Counted from the first letter of the stretch, positions 33,577-42,481 are shown. The stretch: DNA of 57,649 bases from Clostridioides difficile CD160 (GCF_000449425.2 NZ_AVHW01000023.1:1-57649), one strand, 5' to 3'. The notes: a model not told the origin generated them from the sequence alone. Numbers and translations: made by a program.

Positions 33577-33620
33577 TAAGTGTATTTTTACTATAACTAG
33601 AGCAAGTAAGTGTATTTTTA
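33577..33620 (-). promoter_or_regulatory. Direct repeats upstream of the beta-helix operon
   Basis: TAAGTGTATTTTTA occurs at 33577-33590 and 33607-33620, exactly 30 bases apart (about three helical turns). On the minus strand TATAGT lies between them. This is a likely regulator-binding pair at the operon promoter. Confidence 0.55.
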
Positions 33621-33954
33621 TGATATTTGAGATAATTGTCATAATAAGATATCTTGAATTTTAATAATTAAGATATTAGTTAAACAGATTAAACATTGCA
33701 TTCATAAATAAGTTAATAGGTTTTCTCTTTTTGTAACAATACAATTCCTGATATCTTATATTACTATGAGAAAACCTCTTAAAAATAGTTAATTTGTTTA
33801 TAAAATGATTATAAATTGTTTATAAAACGATTATAAATAATTTAGGAATAAATCGTACATTACGAATCTTATATGAGAAAAATGTAAGAATGCTATAGGC
33901 AAAAGAAAGTTATGAGGTTTGATTTATATTAAGTGATGTAAATGAGTTAAACTA
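33621..33954. other. Non-coding stretch upstream of the beta-helix operon
   Basis: No gene seen. It contains an inverted repeat GGTTTTCTC...GAGAAAACC (about 33720-33776) and a 22-base tandem repeat (GTTTATAAAATGATTATAAA and its near-copy, 33796-33839). An inverted copy (ATAAATCGTACAT, 33848-33860) of the 11-base repeat found at 34506 is also present. Confidence 0.5.
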
Positions 33955-34026
33955 GAAATTTTATCAAGAGAAAAGAATGTATATAAAGTTAATGATAAGT
34001 ACTTAAAAATGCTTGAAATAAGTTAA
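33955..34026 (+). pseudogene. Duplicated 3' end of the fic gene
   Basis: 72 bases match the last 72 bases of the Fic gene (29104-29175) at about 90% by eye, including the stop codon. The frame reads EILSREKNVYKVNDKYLKML, then EIS, stop. Nothing of the rest of fic is left. The beta-helix operon lies exactly between the intact gene and this scrap. Confidence 0.85.
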
Positions 34027-34072
34027 ATTGATAGTATATAAAAATAGAAAATGTACATGGATATATAAGAAT

Positions 34073-34112
34073 AAGCCCTCTAAGAATGAGTTTTTTTAGA
34101 GGGTTTTATTTT
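34073..34112 (+). terminator. Terminator after the fic scrap
   Basis: GCCCTCTAA pairs with TTAGAGGGT, followed by TTTATTTTTT. It appears to be the surviving terminator of the lost second fic gene. Confidence 0.7.
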
Positions 34113-34227
34113 TTACTCTTAAAATAAAAAAGATTTTTATTTTGTCCAAAATTCATTTTATTATGCGTTGTATATACTGAAAGAGTAGGAGATGGTATAA
34201 AACTAGCAAATAACTAGGAGGAAATAT

Positions 34228-34416
34228 ATAAATAATAAGAAAAAAGCATTCTTGATTTCTGGCGCTGTAAACGTAATTTTATTAATCATTGTTTTTGCAT
34301 TGTTTAGTTATAACACTATAGAAAATAATACAAGAAATATGATAATAACTGTAATCTTAATTTTTATTTTTGAAATGATAAAAATAAAAATCATAGAGAA
34401 ATATTATAACCTATAA
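34228..34416 (+). CDS. Small two-span membrane protein (apparent AUA start)
   Basis: 62 codons: after a Lys-rich start (NNKKKAFLISG), two membrane helices ('AVNVILLIIVFALFSY' and 'NMIITVILIFIFEMI') and a basic end. AGGAGG lies 6-7 bases before an ATA codon, and no ATG/GTG/TTG is available at the right place. It reads naturally as MNNKKKAF with ATG changed to ATA. A terminator hairpin follows directly. Function is unknown. Confidence 0.5.
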   Translation: MNNKKKAFLISGAVNVILLIIVFALFSYNTIENNTRNMIITVILIFIFEMIKIKIIEKYYNL

Positions 34417-34433
34417 ATAAGAAATATCTTTCC

Positions 34434-34461
34434 TAAGAGCATATTGTAAAGTATGCTCTTA
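34434..34461. terminator. Hairpin after the small membrane protein gene
   Basis: TAAGAGCATA pairs with TATGCTCTTA across 8 bases, ending in TTAATTTAG. Confidence 0.65.
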
Positions 34462-34505
34462 ATTTAGTTATATAGATTTAAATTGTAATAATGTCTTTTT
34501 TGTAG

Positions 34506-34549
34506 ACGATTTATGTACGATTTATGACCGATTTGTGTACGATTTATGT
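34506..34549. repeat. Four phased 11-bp direct repeats
   Basis: The unit ACGATTTATGT starts at 34506, 34517, 34528 and 34539, without gaps. Copies 1 and 4 are identical; copy 2 differs at one base and copy 3 at two. The period is about one helical turn. An inverted copy lies at 33848-33860. The block stands 120 bases before the BRO-N gene. Confidence 0.85.
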
Positions 34550-34668
34550 CTTTTAATCATGATAATATTGTATTATGAAAAAATATATTTAATAAAAAAT
34601 GGCTTGGAATATATATTATAGGTCTTTTTTTATATAAAAATTCAATCATTAGATTAGGAGGGCGTAGT

Positions 34669-34941
34669 ATGTTGAAAGTTTTGCAAGAGAAAAATATAAG
34701 GATGATATGGTCAAAGGATGGTAGTGAGGTTTGGTTTAATGCAAATGATGTAGGAGAAGAATTAGGCATAGTAAATATTCGTGATACTTTAAGAAATATA
34801 GATAGAGAATATAAAAAGAAATTTAATGAGTCTACTGTCGGAGATTCCGACACTAGAAATTTTAAAAGTAAATTGCCAAACTTTGGTACCATATTCATTA
34901 CAGAAGAAGCAGTATATAACTGGAAAGAGTTATATCTATGA
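34669..34941 (+). CDS. Truncated BRO-N antirepressor-like protein
   Basis: A 90-residue protein made of most of a BRO-N domain: 'IRMIWSKDGSEVWFNANDVG', 'EELGIVNIRDTLRNID' and 'FITEEAVYNWKELYL'. Full antirepressors are ~250 residues, with a C-terminal KilA-C or ANT domain. Here only a 27-codon frame follows (34938-35021, MKLPKLIDKDMNYKEIYMKI...), overlapping the stop by ATGA. It is probably a decayed or minimised antirepressor; AGGAGGG lies upstream of the ATG. Confidence 0.7.
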   Translation: MLKVLQEKNIRMIWSKDGSEVWFNANDVGEELGIVNIRDTLRNIDREYKKKFNESTVGDSDTRNFKSKLPNFGTIFITEEAVYNWKELYL

Positions 34942-35021
34942 AGTTACCTAAGTTAATAGATAAAGATATGAACTATAAAGAGATATATATGAAAATTAAA
35001 GAATTAATAGGTATAATTTAA
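34938..35021 (+). CDS. Possible 27-residue peptide after BRO-N
   Basis: A short frame starting on the ATGA overlap with the BRO-N stop. It may be a remnant of the antirepressor's C-terminal part, or a coupled micro-protein. Support is only the overlap and helical composition. Confidence 0.25.
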   Translation: MKLPKLIDKDMNYKEIYMKIKELIGII

Positions 35022-35086
35022 TGCTATCTAAATAGATGGTATTTTTTTATGCAATAAAACAAGTATTTTTAAAAGAGGTGTTTGAA

Positions 35087-35578
35087 ATTAAACAAGATAT
35101 AACAGAGGAAATTTTAAGTGCTGCATATATACCAGACAATCTAAAGTATTATGACAATGTAATGAAAGAAACTCCTGGCATGTATGGAAGAGAATGTTCT
35201 TTAGATTTTATAAAGAAAAAGCAAGAAAAACTCTTGAAACTAAAAAAGAAGGTTAAGAAAAACTATGATTCTAAGATTGATAAGTTAGACTTATATCTAA
35301 AAGTTTTAGAAGAAAGTATAATTGATGAATCTGATCATGTTGAGTTAGTTACATTTAAGTTATATTTACAACTAGAAAATGTAATAAAAGTAACTAGAAC
35401 TGTAAATGACTTAGGATTTAGAATAAAGACCAGTACCTATTCAAAAGAGAGAAGATACACTACAAATGATATAACCTCTATAATTACAGACTCTTTTGCT
35501 AATGTAGACGAAGATTTAAAAATGTTAGTTCAAGAGAGACAAAGAAAAAATTACTATGGGAATAAGGAGTGTTTTTAA
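35087..35578 (+). CDS. Hypothetical helical phage protein (possible AUU start)
   Basis: About 163 residues if translation starts at ATT 35087, which lies 6 bases after AGAGGTG. The same frame is open back to 35036, but without a ribosome binding site there; GTG at 35078 is inside the Shine-Dalgarno. The protein is basic and helical ('KKKQEKLLKLKKKVKKNYDS', 'LVTFKLYLQLENVIKVTRTV'). It ends 3 bases before the recombinase gene and belongs to the pre-terminase group. Function is unknown. Confidence 0.6.
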   Translation: MKQDITEEILSAAYIPDNLKYYDNVMKETPGMYGRECSLDFIKKKQEKLLKLKKKVKKNYDSKIDKLDLYLKVLEESIIDESDHVELVTFKLYLQLENVIKVTRTVNDLGFRIKTSTYSKERRYTTNDITSIITDSFANVDEDLKMLVQERQRKNYYGNKECF

Positions 35579-35581
35579 TGA

Positions 35582-36226
35582 ATGGAAGCACATAAAGGAC
35601 AAAAAGTTAATCCTATAAAAGATATTGAAGATGTATTTAGACTTTTAAATTTTTTAGAGGACTGGAATGAAAGAAATTACTTATTAGCTCTATTTGGAAT
35701 GTGCACTGGACTTAGAATAGGGGATATATTAGCACTTAAAGTTGCAGATGTAACAGATGTGAAGTTAGATAAAAAAAGGAAGAAGATAAGAGTATCTAAG
35801 GATTGGATTAGAGTTATAGAGGAAAAAAGAGACTATGATAGAGAAGTTTTCTTATCTGATGTAATAAAGGGCGCTATAGAAAACTATACTCAAGATAAAC
35901 CTGGAGAAGAATTTTTATTTAAAAGTAATAAGAGACAGAAATTTAATAGACCTATTCAAACAAGGCAAGCAGGAAGAATAATAAAAGGAGCAGCAGAAAA
36001 GGTAGGGATTAAAGAAAATGTTGCAACACACTCTTTAAGAAAGACATTTGCAAGGCATATTTATGATGAGGAAGAAAATAAGACTTATGCTTTAGAACTT
36101 ATAAGAAAAATATTAGGTCATAAGACTATAGAAATGACAAGGAAATATATTGGAATAGATAAAGAAGAAGAAGTTAAAGCGATAACTAAATTTACTAATA
36201 AATTGAAGAAGAGGAAAAGAGTTTAG
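35582..36226 (+). CDS. Tyrosine recombinase / phage integrase
   Basis: A 214-residue protein with the catalytic set in order: Arg in 'CTGLRIGDIL', 'HSLRKTFARH', His in 'ILGHKTIEMT' and the nucleophile Tyr in 'TRKYIGI'. It lacks the arm-binding and most of the core-binding N-terminal domains of long integrases, so it resembles a short Xer-like resolvase. On a plasmid prophage it may resolve multimers or mediate rare integration. No att site can be named. Confidence 0.85.
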   Translation: MEAHKGQKVNPIKDIEDVFRLLNFLEDWNERNYLLALFGMCTGLRIGDILALKVADVTDVKLDKKRKKIRVSKDWIRVIEEKRDYDREVFLSDVIKGAIENYTQDKPGEEFLFKSNKRQKFNRPIQTRQAGRIIKGAAEKVGIKENVATHSLRKTFARHIYDEEENKTYALELIRKILGHKTIEMTRKYIGIDKEEEVKAITKFTNKLKKRKRV

Positions 36227-36430
36227 AAATATCCTATATTATATCTAATATTTAGGATGTTACGTTTTTCAACAATAGGACATTATATAAATTTAAATAG
36301 CCTTAATGGTAGAATTTGCAAAGAACAGGATAGTTTTATTAATAAGTCTGAAAAACACTATTAAAGGACATTTATACGAGGAATTTAAGATAATGTATAA
36401 ACATAAAAAATGAAGCAAAGGAGTGATTGT

Positions 36431-36886
36431 TTGAATGACAAAGATGTTGAAATAGTTAATGATAGCTATAAGAGGTTAAGAGAATTATCAGAAGATGAGT
36501 CTAATGCAGTATATCTATTGATTTCAGGGCTGACAGTAACAGAGGTTGCTAAAGCAATTGGTGTTACTAGGCAAACTATTTATAACTGGATGAACAGAGA
36601 GCATATTAGGAAAGAAATTGACAGACGTAAACAAGAGCTAACAAACCAAGGAAACTTATTGATATTAAAGGATTTAGAAACTTATATCAATAACATCAAG
36701 GAATTAGCTAGTGATAAGAGTGATAAGAGGGTTATGCTAGCAGCTAATCAGTATCTTATAAATCGTATCTATGGTACTCCTACAAATACAATTATACAAG
36801 CAGAAGATGATAGTGGTGGTATGGGTATGGATACAACAGAAATAGAAGCAGCCATAGCTAAGATAAGAATAAGAACAAAAAAGTAA
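36431..36886 (+). CDS. Terminase small subunit-like protein
   Basis: 151 residues from the TTG at 36431 (AAGGAGTGATT upstream). A helix-turn-helix lies at residues 40-68 ('LTVTEVAKAIGVTRQTIYNW'), followed by a helical oligomerisation part and an acidic tail. This fits the DNA-recognition subunit of phage terminases. It stands ~1.7 kb before the large subunit, separated by the resolvase and HNH genes. The gap 36227-36409 upstream holds nothing I recognise. Confidence 0.65.
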   Translation: MNDKDVEIVNDSYKRLRELSEDESNAVYLLISGLTVTEVAKAIGVTRQTIYNWMNREHIRKEIDRRKQELTNQGNLLILKDLETYINNIKELASDKSDKRVMLAANQYLINRIYGTPTNTIIQAEDDSGGMGMDTTEIEAAIAKIRIRTKK

Positions 36887-36987
36887 TACTTAATACTCAT
36901 TAATTTTAATTAAAAAAACTACCATTTTATAGATATTTGATGTAAAAATAAAGCATAGTGTAAATTTACATTTGAAAAGAACTTACT

Positions 36988-37060
36988 TTTGCAAAAATAG
37001 AATTCAAAAACGGATTAATTTACAAAAAGCATGATAAATGTTTGATTCTATTTTTACAAA
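36988..37060. promoter_or_regulatory. Candidate res site of the resolvase
   Basis: TTTGCAAAAATAGAATTCAA (36988-37007) is an imperfect inverted partner of TTTGATTCTATTTTTACAAA (37041-37060). The arms flank 33 bases and lie immediately upstream of the resolvase gene, where res sites and autoregulatory operators are usually found. Confidence 0.5.
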
Positions 37061-37107
37061 CGTGATATACTTTATTTATAAATAAAATATATTGGGGGAA
37101 TTGCCAA

Positions 37108-37665
37108 ATGGTAGTAGGTTATATAAGAGTTTCAACAATAGAACAAAATGAAGATAGACAAATAGTCACAATGAAAAATCATAGAGCAGAAAAAGTTTAT
37201 CAAGAAAAAATAAGTGCCAAGGATATTAATAGACCACAGTTAAAGGCTATGCTAGATTTCGTAAGAGAAGGCGACACAATAGTTGTACATGATTTTAGCA
37301 GACTTGCTAGGAGTACTAAAGACTTATTGGATATAGTTGAACTTCTAGAAAAAAAGCATGTAAAATTAATAAGTGCTAAAGAAAACTTAGATACTAATAC
37401 ATCTGCAGGAAAGTTGATGCTTACAATGCTTGGTGCAATATATGAATTTGAAAGAGAAAACATGCTAGAAAGACAAAGAGAAGGTATCGCAATAGCTAAG
37501 GAACAAGGTAAATATAAGGGTCGTAAAGAGGTTAAAATAGATAATTTTGGTAGTTATTATGATAGATATAAGACTAGACAACTTAATAAAACTCAATTAG
37601 CAAATGAACTGGGAATAAGTAGGCCAACCTTAGATAGATTAATAAAAAGTTATGAAAGTAACTAG
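37108..37665 (+). CDS. Serine recombinase / resolvase
   Basis: A 185-residue small serine recombinase: catalytic Ser in 'VVGYIRVSTIEQN', 'DFSRLARSTKDLLDI', the long helix 'GAIYEFERENMLERQREGIA', and a C-terminal HTH ('NKTQLANELGISRPTLDRLI'). Length is right for a resolvase. GGGGGAA precedes ATG. On a phage-plasmid it should resolve dimers to keep partition faithful. Confidence 0.92.
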   Translation: MVVGYIRVSTIEQNEDRQIVTMKNHRAEKVYQEKISAKDINRPQLKAMLDFVREGDTIVVHDFSRLARSTKDLLDIVELLEKKHVKLISAKENLDTNTSAGKLMLTMLGAIYEFERENMLERQREGIAIAKEQGKYKGRKEVKIDNFGSYYDRYKTRQLNKTQLANELGISRPTLDRLIKSYESN

Positions 37666-37673
37666 GCGGAAAT

Positions 37674-38411
37674 ATGAATAGTTATAATCTAAGTGATTTA
37701 TTAAAATATATAGAATTGTTGGATGAAGGTAAATATAGTATACATGAAGTATTAACTAATGTTCCCACCATAGCAAATGAAATTGAACTAAAAGAGCTTG
37801 TTAAGTTCATAAAACAGAATGAATTTATATCTAAGGCAATAGATAAGTATATAGTATTTGCAAACTCAAAGCTATGTTTATATAAATACAGTGAGATGAA
37901 AAAAACTAAAGAAGCAAAAAAAATACAGGTCACATATGAAGAGCTTAGGCAAGAATTTACAAAGAAAAGCTTTAGAACAGAATTAAAATTAAAACTTGGC
38001 AGTGCTTGTAGTAATTGTGGCAGAATTGAAAACATAGAATATCACCATATAGTTCCTCTTATAAATGGTGGAACTAATAAACTTAGTAACATAGTTCCTT
38101 TGTGTGTAGAGTGCCATGAGAAATCACATGACAAGGAAGGATTTAAAAGTAGAGGAGGAGGTAGACCTAGAGCAACGACTATTGATGAAGCAGAGCCAAT
38201 ATTAAAAAAATATTTCAATTTGGAAATAGGAGCTAGAGAATGTAAAAAATTAATAGGAATATCAGTAAATAATAAAAGTACATGGTTTAAATTAACAAAA
38301 CAATATAGGGAAAAACATAATATAGACAAAAGTTTTAAAAATAATATAGATTTATTGAAGTCTCAAAAAAATAGACTTGAAACTTTGAATCAAGGCAGGG
38401 CAAGTTCATAG
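37674..38411 (+). CDS. HNH endonuclease
   Basis: A 245-residue protein with a canonical HNH-zinc domain at residues 105-150: 'SACSNCGRIENIEYHHIVPL', 'NGGTNKLSNIVPLCVECHEK'. The four Cys hold zinc and the His-His/Asn/His set is catalytic. HNH proteins next to terminase genes take part in packaging in HK97-like phages. The C-terminal ~90 residues look like a DNA-binding extension. It starts 8 bases after the resolvase stop. Confidence 0.85.
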   Translation: MNSYNLSDLLKYIELLDEGKYSIHEVLTNVPTIANEIELKELVKFIKQNEFISKAIDKYIVFANSKLCLYKYSEMKKTKEAKKIQVTYEELRQEFTKKSFRTELKLKLGSACSNCGRIENIEYHHIVPLINGGTNKLSNIVPLCVECHEKSHDKEGFKSRGGGRPRATTIDEAEPILKKYFNLEIGARECKKLIGISVNNKSTWFKLTKQYREKHNIDKSFKNNIDLLKSQKNRLETLNQGRASS

Positions 38412-38526
38412 AACTATGCCCTTATTTAGTCCAAATTTTAATAGGGGGTATCCTTCTATTTCATAAAAAGTATTTTTTATAGAAAATGAGTTCTAGAAAT
38501 TTTCTAGCAAAATTTAAAAACCAGAG

Positions 38527-38652
38527 ATGTATTTCAAAGAGGATGATTTTATTAGAAAAAAATTTGCATTGTTTATTTTATTAATTGCATTACTCACTGA
38601 ACCTAAAAAAATAGAAGAAGTAAGAGGAAGTAAATACGAGTGGATAATTTAG
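38527..38652 (+). CDS. Possible small membrane peptide before terminase
   Basis: 41 codons: MYFKEDDFIRKKFALFILLI followed by ALLTEPKKIEEVRG... and ending YEWII. It contains one short hydrophobic stretch. The frame overlaps the start of the large terminase by 13 bases. The ribosome binding site is weak (CCAGAG), but composition looks coding. The rest of the gap 38412-38526 holds nothing recognised. Confidence 0.4.
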   Translation: MYFKEDDFIRKKFALFILLIALLTEPKKIEEVRGSKYEWII

Positions 38653-40379
38653 AAAGAAATATACAATTAATATTTAGTTATTTAGCAAAGACCTTTATAA
38701 GAAATGGAGCAACTATAAAAGACGCTGAAAAAGAAGCTAATGAGATTATAAAAGCTAATTCAAACAATCTTTGGGGAGTTAATGGTCTTGCCTATCAACT
38801 TGGGAAAATAAATTTAGAATTTTTCTGTATGTACTTTATGCAAGATACCTATCTACCAAAGGAAGATAATGCTGCTGCACCTATAGCTAAAGTTCATCAT
38901 GAGTTATGGGAAGATATACAAGAATCTATAATTGGAGATGGCTCACAACAATTGGGAAGAATTTATCCAAGAGGTACAGGTAAAAGTGCATTTGGAGATT
39001 TGGCAACAACTGTATGGTCACACTGTTATAAACATAAGATGTACACATTAATTTGTTCAGATATAGGTTCTACAGCAGAAAAATTTGTAAAAGATATAAA
39101 GAATGCTTTACTTGAAAATGAGTATATCAAAAAAGCATTTGGAGTACTTTTAAATTACAATGATAGAAAATACATTTGTAATAGTACTCAATTAGAATTA
39201 ACTAATAAAACCTTTATTGAAGCAATATCATCTTCATCACCAATGAGAGGAAGAAAATACAATAATAATCGTCCTGATCTTATCATACTTGATGACTATC
39301 AGTCAGAGGAAAATGTTAGAACAGAAGATGCTAGAGAAAAAAAGTTTAAAAGATTTTCTGATGACGTAAAATATGCTGCACAAAAACCAGTTATAAGAAA
39401 TGGTAAAACTATAAAAAGAGGAACAACTTTTATAGCACTGGGTACTTTACAACACAAAGAATGTTTCTATAGTAGGCTAAAGAATTTGCCAACATGGAAG
39501 TTTAAATGCGAAAAAGGAGTTTTAGTTGATAATGTAGATGAATTATTTAACTCTGGATTATGGCTAAAATTCAAAGAACTATTATTTGATTTTAAAAATA
39601 CAAATCATCTTGAAGATGCTAAAGAGTTTTACTGGGATAATGAAAAAGAAATGAAATTTCCTATATTGTGGCCAAGTTTTTGGGATTGTTTAGATATGGC
39701 TTTAAGTTATTATGAAAACCCAACCTCTTTTAAACAGGAAGTACAAAATGATGTAAATTCAATAGGTGAAAAATGGTTTAAAACAGTAAGAACTGAATCT
39801 AGGGAATGTATTGAAACACATAACTTCAAAAAGACAATGCTATTATGTGATCCAGCATCTGCTGGTGGGTCTAAACATGACTATAGTGCTTTTCTTGTTG
39901 GGAGTGAGTCAGATAATGGTTTACTATATGGGAGATTAGCAGAACTAGCTAAAATAAATGCTAGAACTGACTTTGATAAGTATATAGGACATATGATTTA
40001 TTTATTAAAAATATATCCAGATATAACACATGTTTATATAGAGAAAAATACATTTAATGGTGCAGATGCAAATCAATTAGAGTTAAAAATAAAAAATGAT
40101 GATGTCCTTTACTACAGAAATATAGAAATCATTAATGAGCATCAGAAGAAAAACAAGGATGATAAGATATCTACTTTAATTCCAGTTTTAAACAAAGGTC
40201 AAATGATTTTCGCTGAAGAAGATAAGGAATTTATACAACAAATACTTGATTTTACAGGTCAGAAGTATTCTTTACATGATGATGCTCCAGACATATCAGC
40301 AGAATTTATAAATAGAATTTTTAATATTAAAGTAAATGAAAGTATAAAGTTACTAGATAGAAGAAGTTTGGGATTTTGA
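38640..40379 (+). CDS. Terminase large subunit
   Basis: 579 residues from GTG. The ATPase has Walker A 'IYPRGTGKSAFGD' and Walker B 'RPDLIILDDYQSEE'. The nuclease half has Asp in 'TMLLCDPASAGGSKHDYSAF' and later acidic residues ('DAPDISAEFINRIF'). It is the headful or cos packaging motor. It is followed 24 bases later by the portal. AGAGGAAG precedes the start. Confidence 0.9.
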   Translation: MDNLERNIQLIFSYLAKTFIRNGATIKDAEKEANEIIKANSNNLWGVNGLAYQLGKINLEFFCMYFMQDTYLPKEDNAAAPIAKVHHELWEDIQESIIGDGSQQLGRIYPRGTGKSAFGDLATTVWSHCYKHKMYTLICSDIGSTAEKFVKDIKNALLENEYIKKAFGVLLNYNDRKYICNSTQLELTNKTFIEAISSSSPMRGRKYNNNRPDLIILDDYQSEENVRTEDAREKKFKRFSDDVKYAAQKPVIRNGKTIKRGTTFIALGTLQHKECFYSRLKNLPTWKFKCEKGVLVDNVDELFNSGLWLKFKELLFDFKNTNHLEDAKEFYWDNEKEMKFPILWPSFWDCLDMALSYYENPTSFKQEVQNDVNSIGEKWFKTVRTESRECIETHNFKKTMLLCDPASAGGSKHDYSAFLVGSESDNGLLYGRLAELAKINARTDFDKYIGHMIYLLKIYPDITHVYIEKNTFNGADANQLELKIKNDDVLYYRNIEIINEHQKKNKDDKISTLIPVLNKGQMIFAEEDKEFIQQILDFTGQKYSLHDDAPDISAEFINRIFNIKVNESIKLLDRRSLGF

Positions 40380-40403
40380 TAGTAAGGAGGTGGGAAATAT
40401 TAG

Positions 40404-41681
40404 ATGGAAATAAACTTAAACTTATTAAAAGAGATATATAATGACTGGAACTCTAAAAAGCATGAATATAAAACTATGCATAAGTATTATAAAGGTGAAA
40501 CAGATGCTATTAGCAATTATAAAATGGTTACTAAGAGGTCTAATAATAAGATAAATACTAACTTTTTAAAAAAGTTTATTAATGAAGAAGTTGCTTATTC
40601 ATTAGCAAACAAAATTACCTATACAAGTAAAACTGGTGATGAGAAGATTATAAATGATTTAGAATATTATACTTGTCACTGGAGTAAAAAGCATGATTCA
40701 GAATTATTAAGATATACACTACTATTTGGATTATGCTATGAACTTTATTATGTAAAAAACAATGAAATGAATGTAAGAATAATAAAACCATCAGATGGAT
40801 GCCATTATGAGAATGAAGATGGAGAACTTATTTACTTTTTAAGAGAATTCAAAAAAGATTTCAAAGATGATATTTATATAGATGTATATGATAAAGAATA
40901 CATATATCATTTTGATTCAAATTTTAAAGAAGTAAAAAAGCCTACAGTAAATAATATATTTAATGGTAATATTCCAATATCAATATGTAAAAGAAGTGAA
41001 GAACTAGATAAAAATACAATATTTAATGATATAAAAGGGTTACAGGATGCTTATGAAACTAATTTAAGTGATATTAGTAATGAAATAAGTGATTTCAGAA
41101 ATGCTTATCTAACTTTTTCTGGTTGCAATATTAAAGAAGAGGATTTACCAAGAATGAAGGAACTTGGAATACTTCAAGTTAATGGAGAAGGTAAAATAGA
41201 GTGGCTTATTAAAGATATGAATGATACATTTGTTCAAAATACATTATCTTCAATAAAAGAAAATATGTATGAAATTACATCTCATATAAATCATAATGAG
41301 AAAATGCAAAGTAATACATCAAGCCTAGCAGTTATAGCAAGATTAATAAGTACCGAATGGATTTGTAGTCAAAATAATGATAGTATTGCAGATACTTTAT
41401 CTAATAGACATAAACTATTATGTATTTGGCTTAATAAGAAATATGGTTTTAAGTATGATTACAAAGATATTAAAGCTAAATTTACACCTAAAATACCACG
41501 TGATGATTTAGTTGTAGCAAATATATTAAGTCAACTTGGAGATAAATTATCTACTGAAACCGGATTATCTCAACTAAGTTTTATTGATAATCCTCACGCA
41601 GAAATGGAAAAGGCTAAAAAAGAACAGGAAATAGTTTCAGAGGGAGAGATATTATTAGATGAATCAAAAGATTATAACTAA
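40404..41681 (+). CDS. Portal protein (SPP1 gp6-like)
   Basis: A 425-residue protein with the Phage_prot_Gp6 pattern: 'YYKGETDAISNYKMVTKRSN', 'KINTNFLKKFINEEVAYSLA', 'YELYYVKNNEMNVRIIKPSD'. It forms the dodecameric vertex ring for DNA entry. Order terL-portal-minor head is standard. It overlaps the next gene by 23 bases. Confidence 0.88.
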   Translation: MEINLNLLKEIYNDWNSKKHEYKTMHKYYKGETDAISNYKMVTKRSNNKINTNFLKKFINEEVAYSLANKITYTSKTGDEKIINDLEYYTCHWSKKHDSELLRYTLLFGLCYELYYVKNNEMNVRIIKPSDGCHYENEDGELIYFLREFKKDFKDDIYIDVYDKEYIYHFDSNFKEVKKPTVNNIFNGNIPISICKRSEELDKNTIFNDIKGLQDAYETNLSDISNEISDFRNAYLTFSGCNIKEEDLPRMKELGILQVNGEGKIEWLIKDMNDTFVQNTLSSIKENMYEITSHINHNEKMQSNTSSLAVIARLISTEWICSQNNDSIADTLSNRHKLLCIWLNKKYGFKYDYKDIKAKFTPKIPRDDLVVANILSQLGDKLSTETGLSQLSFIDNPHAEMEKAKKEQEIVSEGEILLDESKDYN

Positions 41682-42423
41682 ATTGACTGAAGATATATAT
41701 AAATCTGCTGAAAATAGAACAAAATCATTTTATAAGTATCAAAGAGAAAATAGAGATAAACTTTTAATAGAAGTGGCTAAGATACTGCTTTCACATGATA
41801 TTTTCAATGAATATCTAGATATTAGCATTAAAGATAAGAAAAGATTAAGAGCAAAACTTAATAAAATTATAAATGAGTATTCAAATAATTATGATGAAGA
41901 AATAAAAGATATAGAAAGCATTTTATCTGATTCATCTAGAAATAAGTATTCAAATCTAGTAATTTTATTAGGAGTAATAGTAAAAATTAGAGATACGAAT
42001 AATCTTAACAGTAAAATTATAAATAAAATAGTAAACAACAAAGTTGATAGTAAGCATTGGAGTGATAGGATTTGGAATAATAAAAAAGGTATAGAAGAAT
42101 CTCTTAAAAAAGAAATAAAGGGGTTTTTAAATGGAAAAACTTCTGTAAATAAAATAGAGAAAATAATAAGAGATAAATATTCAACTGGAGCAAGTCAAAC
42201 AAGAAGATTAGTAGAATCTGAAGTATCTAGATGTCAAAATGAAGTGAATGAGTACTTCTTTAAAACCCAAGGCATTATAAAAGTAATGTACTGCGCTGAT
42301 TTAGATTCTAGAACATGTAATGATTGTAGTATGTATAATGGCCTAACCTTTTATGTAAATGAATCAAGACCTTCATTACCACAGCATTGTTATTGTAGAT
42401 GTGAATATATACCTATTCTTTAG
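41659..42423 (+). CDS. Minor head protein (SPP1 gp7 / Mu F-like)
   Basis: A 254-residue protein ending in the Cys-rich head-morphogenesis signature 'CADLDSRTCNDCSMYNGLTF' ... 'PQHCYCRCEYIPIL'. The helical N-terminal part contains an RGxS-like linker ('EKIIRDKYSTGASQTRRLVE'). It binds the portal and helps procapsid assembly. Confidence 0.82.
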   Translation: MNQKIITKLTEDIYKSAENRTKSFYKYQRENRDKLLIEVAKILLSHDIFNEYLDISIKDKKRLRAKLNKIINEYSNNYDEEIKDIESILSDSSRNKYSNLVILLGVIVKIRDTNNLNSKIINKIVNNKVDSKHWSDRIWNNKKGIEESLKKEIKGFLNGKTSVNKIEKIIRDKYSTGASQTRRLVESEVSRCQNEVNEYFFKTQGIIKVMYCADLDSRTCNDCSMYNGLTFYVNESRPSLPQHCYCRCEYIPIL

Positions 42424-42481
42424 CACATATTGATTTGATATGTGTATTTGTTATGTTTAAATTTATAAAAAGGAGAAAATT

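Noticed and set aside
34228-34416. Second holin
   Set aside because: Two spans and small size fit, but it is far from the lysis cassette, lies between cargo elements and lacks a late promoter context.
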